24,487 nt of DNA. It comes from a virus. Each line of letters starts with the position of its first letter. Position 1 is the stretch's first letter. The stretch covers positions 1-24,487 of IMG/VR virus record IMGVR_UViG_3300020400_000040; one strand, given 5' to 3'. The position numbers and the translations under genes are program-made. Under the pieces are notes generated by a model, which saw nothing but the letters and a program-made list of their open reading frames with translations, was not told the origin of the DNA and made no database searches. This document shows, one piece after another, positions 14,414 to 21,626 of the stretch.

Positions 14414-15474
14414 ATATCTAGGTCTTGAGCTTCCGTATATAAAGTCCTTACTTCATTCTTTAGTCTAGACTTGTTCAGGTCAACTGGTAATTCGTCAACA
14501 TATTTATTTAGTAGTGTCAGAGTATCCTCTGAGTTTTCTACTATGTCATCTGATACACTGTTTGCATCTAAATCAGAAAAGTCTTCTATGATTTTAACTT
14601 CGTGTGTATCAGCCTTAAGTAACTTATCAATAAATCTATCAAACTGATATAAGTCTTTTTTATTTACAACTATGACTTTAATAAATTTATTATTGTATTT
14701 TGTTACATCTACATTTTCATAATTAGTTGTTGTATCATCATAATATATTTTATCAAAGATTGTCAAGGGATTAATTATTCTTTCAAGTTGTCTTGTTTCT
14801 GTATCAAAGATATGAAAACCTTTTGGGTCATTGTAATCATTCCAATATAATTCATAAGGTGTTCCTAAATAAAATATCTGTCCGTCATCTGACTTGTGAT
14901 GAAAGTGTCCAGTGAATACTGTTTCAAATCTTTTAAATGTTTCTTTTGGATACCCATGTTCAGATACGATTGCAGTCTTGTTCATCTTGAAACCATTTAT
15001 ATCTAAATGACCCATACATATATCAGCCTTTGTTTCATCAATCATACCCATTGCATAGATATAGTTTTGACTATTAATCCAAGGCATAAACAATATAGGT
15101 AATCCATCAAATGTTACCTCTTGTGCTTCTGGATATAAATGTATCTTTTTATATCTCTCACTAATTAATTCTTGTAATGAGTTTACATCATTTGTATTCT
15201 TGTAAAAGATATCATGGTTACCAACCAATGCATGTAGTTCTATATCTAAAGCTTGGAATGGTAATATAAATCTTTCTCTAAAGTTCTTTGCGATACGATA
15301 GGATACAAACTTTCGTCTGTCTAATACATCTCCTAAATGTATAACAGTTTTGATATTATGTTTCTGTAAATAAGGAAAGAACTGTCCCTCATAAAATTTA
15401 TAGAAATATTCATCAAACTGTACACTATCGTTTCTTGCACCGAAGTGTGTGTCAGTTATTATCGCTATCTTCAC
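14410..15474 (-). CDS. gp47: recombination nuclease gp47 (SbcD/Mre11-like)
   Basis: The 354-residue product is a calcineurin-like phosphoesterase with the Mre11 motif order: D-T-H (8-10), G-D at 48-49 (HLGDVLDRR), G-N-H-D (85-88) and G-H-F-H-H near 187-191. It is the nuclease partner of gp46. The start codon is GTG (15474-15472), giving MKIAIITDTHFG, which matches the family start exactly; GGA lies 8 nt upstream. The first 23 nt overlap gene 55. Length is close to T4 gp47 (339). Confidence 0.96.
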   Translation of the reverse strand: MKIAIITDTHFGARNDSVQFDEYFYKFYEGQFFPYLQKHNIKTVIHLGDVLDRRKFVSYRIAKNFRERFILPFQALDIELHALVGNHDIFYKNTNDVNSLQELISERYKKIHLYPEAQEVTFDGLPILFMPWINSQNYIYAMGMIDETKADICMGHLDINGFKMNKTAIVSEHGYPKETFKRFETVFTGHFHHKSDDGQIFYLGTPYELYWNDYNDPKGFHIFDTETRQLERIINPLTIFDKIYYDDTTTNYENVDVTKYNNKFIKVIVVNKKDLYQFDRFIDKLLKADTHEVKIIEDFSDLDANSVSDDIVENSEDTLTLLNKYVDELPVDLNKSRLKNEVRTLYTEAQDLDI

Positions 15475-16009
15475 TTTTCTTTTCCATAAAGTTTTCTAAA
15501 CCCTCTTTGCGTTCTACAGGTTTTTTCTTTTTAGGTTTATATACATCTTCATCTGGTAACATGATTGTTGGGTCAAACCCACTTACACTATAAGAGTTTT
15601 CATCTCCATGCATTGTTACGAATGCTCTATAGTCTTGTTTCTCAATCAATTTATTCTTTACATGAGTTTGTTTTTTCTCTCTTTGTATTCTTCTTATAAA
15701 TGCATAATATATTATTTGTGTAAAATATGCAAATGGATTATTTGATTTATCTGGATTGAAGTTATGAATATATTGTAAACAGTTTTCTATACCATCAGAA
15801 ACCATATCTTCTCTGAATGTGTAATTCATAAAGTTTGGTTTGTGTGATAAACCGTTTGCAATCTTAAGAAAACACTCACCTATGTAATTTGAAACTCTTG
15901 GTTTCTCCTCACCTGTTTGTTCTGCTTCCTCGCATTTTTCTCTCCAATCTTTCATAGCTTGAAGAAACTTTTTATTATCTACATAATGTGCAGTTGGTCT
16001 TTTTGCCAT
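15452..16009 (-). CDS. gp55: late-transcription sigma factor gp55
   Basis: gp55 directs host RNA polymerase to late promoters (TATAAATA) together with gp33 and the gp45 clamp. The 185-residue product matches T4 gp55 size and holds a sigma region 2-like segment, NPFAYFTQIIYYAFIRRI (91-108). The preceding 'D-G-I-E-N-C-L-Q-Y-I-x-N-F-N-P' stretch is also typical of the family. The C-terminal end is charged. SD AAGGA lies 8 nt before the ATG, and it has a strong early-type promoter, as expected for a gene needed before late expression. Three TATAAATA sites in this window are its likely targets. Confidence 0.95.
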   Translation of the reverse strand: MAKRPTAHYVDNKKFLQAMKDWREKCEEAEQTGEEKPRVSNYIGECFLKIANGLSHKPNFMNYTFREDMVSDGIENCLQYIHNFNPDKSNNPFAYFTQIIYYAFIRRIQREKKQTHVKNKLIEKQDYRAFVTMHGDENSYSVSGFDPTIMLPDEDVYKPKKKKPVERKEGLENFMEKKSEDSDNN

Positions 16010-16035
16010 ATTAAATCCTTCGCATATATTCTTCT

Positions 16036-16064
16036 ATAATACTAGAAATCTGCATAGTTGTCAA
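16036..16064 (-). promoter_or_regulatory. sigma70-type promoter of the 55-47-46-methyltransferase-def operon
   Basis: TTGACA (16064-16059), a 17-nt spacer and TATTAT (16041-16036). The -35 box forms the 3' arm of an inverted repeat, TGTCAA...TTGACA (16059-16083), with a 13-nt AT-rich centre. Confidence 0.8.
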
Positions 16065-16083
16065 ATTTATTTTTTACTTGACA

Positions 16084-16110
16084 GATTAGTGAATCATGAG
16101 TAAACTAATC
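16084..16110 (-). other. stem-loop after the Sm-like gene
   Basis: GATTAGT and ACTAATC form a 7-bp stem around a 13-nt loop, 21 nt after the stop of the upstream gene. There is no T-run; a weak terminator is possible but unproven. Confidence 0.3.
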
Positions 16111-16131
16111 CTTGAGGTTCGGTGAGATATA

Positions 16132-16557
16132 TTAATGTATAGTCTTATTATCTTCAAAATCAATATCATCTAAATCTGTTTCTTTAATGTCATCACTTAC
16201 TTCTAATTTACTATTTTTACTTTTTGGTACTTCTCTTTTTATTACTCTTTCTTTTGCGTCTGTTAGTTTTAATCCATCATAACTTTTTAATACATACTCA
16301 TAATATTTAGTCATACCTACAGATGCAGGAGCCATTATAATTATTGAGTTTGCTTCTATAAAGAAATGTTTCTCATCTGAGTAAGGTTGTATCCATCTTG
16401 TCAATGCAAGTGATTCTGTCAAACCTTTTGTAGATAAACGATTTACTGTTTCCATTTTTAGTGGAGATGAAACTTTTAGTCTACCATTTTCATTATCTAA
16501 TACATTACATATCAAGTCTTCACCATTCTTTAATTTAATTATTTGATAACTACTCAT
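16132..16557 (-). CDS. hypothetical protein with possible Sm-like fold
   Basis: The 141-residue product starts MSSYQIIKLKNGEDLICNVL, followed by 'E-N-G-R-L-K-V-S-S-P-L-K-M' (23-35). This pattern of short strands, with K-N-G-E then a conserved bend and 'L-x-V-x-x-P', resembles the Sm/Hfq small beta barrel. A middle part (about 65-115) of mixed strands and helices is not recognised, and the tail (120-141) is very acidic. If Sm-like, it may bind RNA. Its ATG overlaps the uvsW stop by 4 nt, a linkage that suggests co-expression with the helicase. Confidence 0.65.
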   Translation of the reverse strand: MSSYQIIKLKNGEDLICNVLDNENGRLKVSSPLKMETVNRLSTKGLTESLALTRWIQPYSDEKHFFIEANSIIIMAPASVGMTKYYEYVLKSYDGLKLTDAKERVIKREVPKSKNSKLEVSDDIKETDLDDIDFEDNKTIH

Positions 16558-18032
16558 AGTTTTATCCTATCTATTTTATAATTGAATTGTTCTTCGTTAT
16601 AGATATTTAGTCTTTCATTAAAGTGATTAAGTGTAAAGTTTACCTTACTTTTATATGATAAATCGTCTGACAAGTCGAACAGCCTAATGGAATCTTTAGT
16701 TGCACTTGTACGGAGTCCCCTACCGATTGACTGGAGAACTCTAATTCTACTCTTTGAAGGTGAACTGAACACGACATTGTTAATGTTCCTAATATTAATA
16801 CCAGTGCTAAATGTACCATATGACGCAATAATGATTGCATTCTTTTCTTTCTCCACTATTCCTCTTATATCTTCTCTTGTTTTTGTATCTGTTCCACCAT
16901 ATACAAAGAATACTTTTCTATCAAAGTCTTTCATAAGAGAATAAAGATTCTTTCCATGTTTCTCTACGAGTTGATACAAACAAAGTGTATTACCTTTTAG
17001 ATTACCACAAAGACTAGAAATAAAATTATTCCTATCAGGCTGTAATACCAAATAATCGATTTCTTCTGCATAACTATAATCCTTTACTAATTTACAATTT
17101 TCTTCCCTATGTTTTAAAACAATACAATCTATGTTTAGATTTGCAAGTGTTTTATTATCAATCAAATCTTTTGTTGATACCACCTTTTCTACTCCACCAA
17201 ACAATCCCTCTAAAACTAATCTGTGTGTTTGTGTTCCGTCTAGTGTACCAGTTAATCCAAATCTGTATTTACAGTCTACAAGTTTTGTCATAATATTAGT
17301 TAAAGATTTAGATTTAAATAAATGAGCTTCATCTCCAATCACACACCCAAAGTCTTTGAAGTATTCTTTCTTCATCTTGTATATCGATTGCCATGTAGAT
17401 ATGACTACATCTTTACTTACATTCTTATCATATCCTTGATATATTTTTTGACAATGATTATCAGTATCCCAACCATAATCTTTAAAATCAGAATACATTT
17501 GTTCTACTAATGAAGTAGTGGGAACTAATATCAAAGTTTTAAGTCCCATCATTTTGTAGTAACGAACTAACGAATATATAACTAATGATTTGCCCGAAGC
17601 AGTAGGAGAAACAAGAAGAGCCCTATTTGTCCTAAGAGAATACTCGACTGCGTCAATTTGATAATCACGAAGTTCAATCGGTTTACCTCTGGCCATGGGT
17701 TTAAGAGATTGGATAAATCCCTCCACAATTTCTCTAGTAATCTTTTTAACATCTTCAACTCCTTCATCTATATTTATTTGTATATCATTTCTATCACAGA
17801 ACTTTTTAAGATATTCTAATAGACCCACATATATTTTTCCAGTTGCAGTAGAAAATAATCTTATCTTACCGTCCCATATTTTATTACGATATGCAGGCAT
17901 AAACCTATGGCCTGGTACTTCAAATGTAAAGTAATCAGAAAGTTCTCTTGCGATACTTGGTTCAGTTTCTACTCTGAGGTGTACTTCATTAACTTTAGAT
18001 ATACGCATTTTGTAAAGTGTTTGGTTCTCCAT
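16554..18032 (-). CDS. uvsW: UvsW superfamily 2 helicase
   Basis: UvsW unwinds branched DNA and R-loops and helps shift the phage from origin-dependent to recombination-dependent replication. The 492-residue product has an N-terminal domain resembling T4 UvsW (F-x-F-E-V-P-G-H-R-F-M-P near 37-48, then W-D-G-K-I-R-L-F), motif I SPTASGKS (142-149), motif II D-E-A-H (234-237), 'G-L-T-G-T' and motif VI Q-S-I-G-R-G-L-R. T4 UvsW is 502 residues. I chose ATG 18032 since GAGG (18038-18041) lies 5 nt upstream; GTG 18038 would overlap that site. The first 38 nt overlap the dioxygenase gene. Confidence 0.96.
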   Translation of the reverse strand: MENQTLYKMRISKVNEVHLRVETEPSIARELSDYFTFEVPGHRFMPAYRNKIWDGKIRLFSTATGKIYVGLLEYLKKFCDRNDIQINIDEGVEDVKKITREIVEGFIQSLKPMARGKPIELRDYQIDAVEYSLRTNRALLVSPTASGKSLVIYSLVRYYKMMGLKTLILVPTTSLVEQMYSDFKDYGWDTDNHCQKIYQGYDKNVSKDVVISTWQSIYKMKKEYFKDFGCVIGDEAHLFKSKSLTNIMTKLVDCKYRFGLTGTLDGTQTHRLVLEGLFGGVEKVVSTKDLIDNKTLANLNIDCIVLKHREENCKLVKDYSYAEEIDYLVLQPDRNNFISSLCGNLKGNTLCLYQLVEKHGKNLYSLMKDFDRKVFFVYGGTDTKTREDIRGIVEKEKNAIIIASYGTFSTGINIRNINNVVFSSPSKSRIRVLQSIGRGLRTSATKDSIRLFDLSDDLSYKSKVNFTLNHFNERLNIYNEEQFNYKIDRIKL

Positions 18033-18603
18033 ACTCACCTCTGATTAAAATATTCCAAGATATGCTTACTCTCTCACTAACTGCTGGTGGTACGAAATGC
18101 ATTAACCATGCTGGAAATATATATCCAAAATCTTTCTCATGTTTAAATGCCATCATGTTTGATGTTAAATTATTAACTTGTGTTTTTCTTGGTTGCCAAA
18201 CAGAATTTACACCTCTTGGGTCTTTAAAATATAATGGTGTCTGTGTTTTACTATGGAGAGGAAACCAAACACCAGAAAAAATATTATTAGAGTGTGTATG
18301 TGGATAATGCATATCTCCTTTTTGTGATTGGTTAATCCACATATTAGTTATCTCTAACTCTTTATATTCGTACTCATACATTTTGCAAATTTCTTTTGTA
18401 CTGTCTAATATTGATTTGACTAATTTTTGATATTCATTTTTTTTATGTAGTTTATTATTTACTGAAGATGTTGAATGAAAGGTCATTTCTCTTTTTTTCA
18501 TATCTTCATTTTCTATAACACTTATTAAATTATTATCAGGAATATGTTTAAATTTAGAAACTAAAGTTGGAAATAAATAGTGGTGTTCAATTACATTAGC
18601 CAT
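17995..18603 (-). CDS. 2OG-Fe(II) oxygenase, PF13759-like
   Basis: The 202-residue product begins with the family's usual 'H-x-L-F-P-T-L-V' strand (8-15). It then has 'N-x-W-I-N' near 87-91, the metal-binding stretch HYPHTHSNN (99-107), SGVWFPL, distal H169 in FPAWLMH, and R178 (SERVSISWN). It belongs to the same broad family as the tandem pair at 4651-6989 but is more distant and has no N-terminal extension. The ATG at 18603 lies inside the end of the upstream dioxygenase gene (13-nt overlap) without an obvious SD, so translation is probably coupled. Substrate unknown. Confidence 0.85.
   Translation of the reverse strand: MANVIEHHYLFPTLVSKFKHIPDNNLISVIENEDMKKREMTFHSTSSVNNKLHKKNEYQKLVKSILDSTKEICKMYEYEYKELEITNMWINQSQKGDMHYPHTHSNNIFSGVWFPLHSKTQTPLYFKDPRGVNSVWQPRKTQVNNLTSNMMAFKHEKDFGYIFPAWLMHFVPPAVSERVSISWNILIRGEYGEPNTLQNAYI
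18038..18041 (-). promoter_or_regulatory. Shine-Dalgarno site that selects the uvsW start
   Basis: GAGG lies 5 nt before ATG 18032 and overlaps the competing GTG 18038, which argues against the GTG. Confidence 0.5.
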
Positions 18604-19136
18604 GTTACTATACTATACCTTGTACCTTTTTGTATTTTATTTACATAGTGTGGAAACATAAAGTTTGATGGAAATATAATCGCAGAGTTTCTTTTTGGTT
18701 TGTAAACTGTATCTGCAATTACTATCTCACCACCCTTGTAACCTTCATTAAGAAAAAATAAAAGTGATGCTGATGGATAACCATATTGTTGATTGTGACT
18801 ATGATGAATGTTATCTGCATGTTCAGACATAAATCCACCTTCTCCATATTTGTTTACTCTAAAGTCCGTTGTTCTGTTTGGATTGAAATACTTCATGTAG
18901 GGGTGTTTCTTTTGATATAACTTTACAACCTCTTTTGTTGCGTTAAGTAAGTCAACCCAATATATCATATTTTCTTTGATATAGGTTTCGTCCATCACAA
19001 CTCTTTGTAAACTATTTTCTGTTCTACCTTTTTCGTTAGAGTAAGTTGATTGTTTCCAACCTTTAGAGTTTAATGCGATATTTTCTGATAATTCATTTGT
19101 TAGTATATCTTCGTAATAACCAATCCATTCTTTCAT
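18591..19136 (-). CDS. 2OG-Fe(II) oxygenase, prolyl-4-hydroxylase-like
   Basis: The 181-residue product is a clear P4H-type domain: 'F-R-V-N-K-Y-G-E-G-G-F-M-S-E-H' leading to H106-A-D108, 'L-L-F-F-L-N-E-G-Y-K-G-G-E' (125-137), distal H163 (FPHYV) and R173 (GTRYSIVTW) for 2OG. All catalytic positions are present. It is a different subfamily from its immediate neighbour at 17995. The start overlaps the uvsY stop as TAATG. A role in modifying phage structural proteins, host proteins or nucleotides is possible; the sequence does not decide. Confidence 0.9.
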   Translation of the reverse strand: MKEWIGYYEDILTNELSENIALNSKGWKQSTYSNEKGRTENSLQRVVMDETYIKENMIYWVDLLNATKEVVKLYQKKHPYMKYFNPNRTTDFRVNKYGEGGFMSEHADNIHHSHNQQYGYPSASLLFFLNEGYKGGEIVIADTVYKPKRNSAIIFPSNFMFPHYVNKIQKGTRYSIVTWLM

Positions 19137-19564
19137 TACATCATTCCTGCTTCAAACTTTTTCCAATCGATTGCGTTCTTTATGTCCCACCCACGACTGT
19201 TTATGGATTTAAGAACACCATCAATATACTTGACAACTGTTTCTAAATATGCTACTTTATGTTCACATTGTATAATTTCTTCATCTGATTCTATATAAAC
19301 ACTTAAATCACTTTTTAATACCTTCAAGTCAAATGGTTTTGTCACATATACTTTTGCATCTGCTTTACCACCATAGTATTCCCATTTCTCACGATACATC
19401 TTTTTATAATCACCCTTTGCTTTGTGTAAGAGTAATTCGAATCGTGATTTGTGGTCTAGGTATTTTGCGTTAAGTTCTTGGTTCTTGAGAGCTTCAGTGT
19501 CAAGTCTTTCATCATTTACTTTCAACGCATTGTTAACTTCTTCTTTCAATTCATCAAGTGTCAT
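19136..19564 (-). CDS. uvsY: UvsY recombination mediator
   Basis: UvsY helps load the UvsX recombinase on gp32-coated ssDNA. The 142-residue product (T4: 137) is recognised from its start (M-x-L-D-E-L-K-E-E), 'K-A-R/E-x-x-Y-Y-G-G-K-A-D' in the middle, and the strongly conserved C-terminal 'S-R-G-W-D-I-K-N-A-I-D-W-K-K-F-E-A-G'. The SD is AAGGATTTATT before the ATG. A TATAAATA late promoter lies 17 nt upstream. The position directly upstream of the dioxygenase-uvsW string groups recombination functions. Confidence 0.92.
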   Translation of the reverse strand: MTLDELKEEVNNALKVNDERLDTEALKNQELNAKYLDHKSRFELLLHKAKGDYKKMYREKWEYYGGKADAKVYVTKPFDLKVLKSDLSVYIESDEEIIQCEHKVAYLETVVKYIDGVLKSINSRGWDIKNAIDWKKFEAGMM

Positions 19565-19580
19565 AATAAATCCTTTATAT

Positions 19581-19588
19581 TATTTATA
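19581..19588 (-). promoter_or_regulatory. T4-type late promoter before uvsY
   Basis: Minus-strand TATAAATA, an exact T4 late promoter, overlaps the stop codon of the tail-tube-like gene (stop 19584-19586) and lies 17 nt before the uvsY ATG. Confidence 0.65.
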
Positions 19589-20165
19589 GGGGAAATATTT
19601 CATATAGTTTATATGTAAAGTCTGCTTGAACAGTTATGTATTCTACATCTGATGAGTTTTGATTAAACTCTAATGCACCAAGTGATACTGGGTATAAATC
19701 TGAGAAACGAACTTCTACGATTGGATTATTTTTATTTGAAAGGACTGTAAGAGTTGCATCTGAAAACATTGACCTTGCACTTGTAGCTGCACCCACAGAA
19801 CCAACATCAACTTGAGGTGTTGCATTTGTTCCAGTCGGTGTATTGGAAGTTGTAGAACGAAAATCTCTAAACTGTTTTCTACTTTTAGGAAATCCTATTC
19901 CAATTAACCAGTCATGTAACTCTCGATAGTTCTCAAGAAACTCATCTACAATAAATGTAACAGATAGATTACTAAATGTAAGATTAGTACCCATCACAGG
20001 TATTGGTTTGAACGGTGTAGGTATAACTGCATCTGCAAGTGTTAAGTCTGGTACATTTGCAGCTGTGGTAAAAAACTCAACTTTTGGAAGTTGGTTAATT
20101 GAAAATTTAAACTGAGTTGGACTGAGATAATCTAACTTAGTAGGTTGTCTATTGACTGTTACCAT
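19584..20165 (-). CDS. gp19: T4 gp19-family tail tube-like protein
   Basis: The 193-residue product has the gp19-like tube pattern: an N-terminal 'F-K-F-S-I-N-Q-L-P-K-V-E-F-F-T-T-A-A-N-V-P' (18-38), 'P-T-P-F-K-P-I-P' (49-56), 'L-T-F-S-N-L-S-V-T-F-I-V-D-E-F-L-E-N-Y' (62-80), 'W-L-I-G-I-G-F-P' (86-93), and C-terminal 'S-D-L-Y-P-V-S-L' and 'V-E-Y-I-T-V-Q-A-D-F-T-Y' strands. It could be the tube protein itself or a paralogous tail completion protein; gene 19 usually lies near 18 and 20, so its place after 23 is a reason for caution. SD AAGGA lies before the ATG. Confidence 0.78.
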   Translation of the reverse strand: MVTVNRQPTKLDYLSPTQFKFSINQLPKVEFFTTAANVPDLTLADAVIPTPFKPIPVMGTNLTFSNLSVTFIVDEFLENYRELHDWLIGIGFPKSRKQFRDFRSTTSNTPTGTNATPQVDVGSVGAATSARSMFSDATLTVLSNKNNPIVEVRFSDLYPVSLGALEFNQNSSDVEYITVQADFTYKLYEIFPL

Positions 20166-20183
20166 TGTAAATCCTTTTGAACT

Positions 20184-20212
20184 ATTGTATCATATTACTT
20201 ATATTTAGTCAA
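20184..20212 (-). promoter_or_regulatory. sigma70-type promoter after the gp23 terminator
   Basis: TTGACT (20212-20207), a 17-nt spacer and TACAAT (20189-20184). The -35 box follows the terminator's T-run directly. Confidence 0.72.
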
Positions 20213-20217
20213 TAAAA

Positions 20218-20242
20218 AAGGGGACTGAAAGTCAGTCCCCTT
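20218..20242 (-). terminator. strong rho-independent terminator after gp23
   Basis: An 11-bp perfect stem (AAGGGGACTGA) with a 3-nt loop is followed by T-rich sequence on the minus strand. It begins 23 nt after the gp23 stop (20265-20267). Confidence 0.92.
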
Positions 20243-20264
20243 CTAGGTTTGGTAACGATTAGGA

Positions 20265-21602
20265 TTACATTAAGTTTGTTACTTTAACTCTTCTGTAATA
20301 CTTGTTGGTATTTCCTGTGATTGAAATCGCACCGTCAGCACTTGCAGCAACTGTTCCTGTGTGGAATGGGTTAGCAGCAATTCCGTATCTAGTTTTGAAA
20401 CCAATCTTTGGTTGGAAACTGTTCTCACCAACTGCTCTCACCATTTGTAGTGGAACATATGGGCAATAGAACATACCAGCATCATAAGGTGATGTACCTT
20501 TGTAACCTACAATGTAGTATTGTGAAGCTGCGATATTAGCTGCATATGGGTCTACATACACTCTATATCTTCCGTTCATCACACCAGCAAAAGTTGTTGT
20601 TGTGTCGTCTACATTTAGATTGTTATTTAAAGCAGGTGTGTAGTCTAATACACCAGCCATTTGAAGTGCAGATGCAACATCAGCAGAACAGATAATCATG
20701 TTACCTTTACCTCTTCTGGTTTGTTGACCGATTGCGTTTGCATCTCTTTCAACTGCGAACATTAAACCTTTGAACTTCTCAACTGACCATCTACCGTTTG
20801 AGTCTGTATCTAAGTCGAATATACCAGCAGTTGTTGTATTTGTTTGAGCACCTTTAACAGCAGATACATAAATGTTTCTTACAACTTCTCTGTTAATCTC
20901 TGCAAGTATTTCAGCAGACAAGATGTTTGCAAGTTCTGTTTCTGCGTCTAAACCATGAATTGCTTTAAGGTCTTGTGCAAGTTCCATAGTGTACTCAGCT
21001 TTCATTGCACGAGTAACAGCAGTCACAGTATGTTTCTCAATACTGAATGCCATTTCTGAGAATGCGTTAGTTCCACTATCTCCTAATGCTTCACCTTGTA
21101 CAGCAGTCATACCAGTTGCAGATGTATAAGTTCCAGCAGAAGGACTGTCGTTAAGAACGGCAGGGTTTGTTTCTGTTGAACCAATATCTCCACCACCGAT
21201 TGTTCCAGCAGCATTTTGGTTAGAAATATCTGGGAATGCTTCATCAACAAGTGCCTCTGCACCGTCCATAGATGCAAATCTTGCTCTCATTGCAAATATT
21301 AGACCAGTTGGGCCAGTCATTGGTTGCACACCACAGATGTCGTATGCGATTAGGTTTGGCATTGCTCTTCTAACTAGGGATATAAGAATCGGATCCCAGC
21401 TATCTAAAGACGCATTACCACCGAATGATGAGTTGGTTGGAGCAGCTTCTGATAAGAATGCTCTGTCTTCTTTTAGAGATTTTTCTTGGTTCTCTAAGAT
21501 AATTGTAGTAACAGCACGCTTGTAAGCATCTTCGATTTTTGGTAAATCTGGGTGCTCAAGGACTGGCTGCCACTTTTCTTGTAGATGTTCTGTTTGAAAC
21601 AT
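20265..21602 (-). CDS. gp23: major capsid protein gp23
   Basis: The 445-residue product matches the marine T4-like gp23 pattern: an N-terminal delta segment, then 'W-D-P-I-L-I-S-L-V-R-R-A-M-P-N-L-I-A-Y-D-I-C-G-V-Q-P-M-T-G-P-T-G-L-I-F-A-M-R' split over 69-106, and 'Y-R-V-Y-V-D-P-Y' near the HK97-fold core. A prohead protease site of the type (L/I)-x-E is visible at L50-S51-E52 before A53, so maturation would remove about 52 residues, as for T4 gp23. It is shorter than T4 gp23 (521) and close to cyanophage forms. SD GAGGAG precedes the ATG. Confidence 0.97.
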   Translation of the reverse strand: MFQTEHLQEKWQPVLEHPDLPKIEDAYKRAVTTIILENQEKSLKEDRAFLSEAAPTNSSFGGNASLDSWDPILISLVRRAMPNLIAYDICGVQPMTGPTGLIFAMRARFASMDGAEALVDEAFPDISNQNAAGTIGGGDIGSTETNPAVLNDSPSAGTYTSATGMTAVQGEALGDSGTNAFSEMAFSIEKHTVTAVTRAMKAEYTMELAQDLKAIHGLDAETELANILSAEILAEINREVVRNIYVSAVKGAQTNTTTAGIFDLDTDSNGRWSVEKFKGLMFAVERDANAIGQQTRRGKGNMIICSADVASALQMAGVLDYTPALNNNLNVDDTTTTFAGVMNGRYRVYVDPYAANIAASQYYIVGYKGTSPYDAGMFYCPYVPLQMVRAVGENSFQPKIGFKTRYGIAANPFHTGTVAASADGAISITGNTNKYYRRVKVTNLM

Positions 21603-21626
21603 TAGTTTCTCCTCATTTTAGTTCTA

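Noticed and set aside
16078-16106. Plus-strand TTGACA with a weak -10 (TAAACT), possible divergent promoter
   Set aside because: There is no plus-strand gene to serve and the -10 is poor; the TTGACA is better seen as the inverted-repeat arm.
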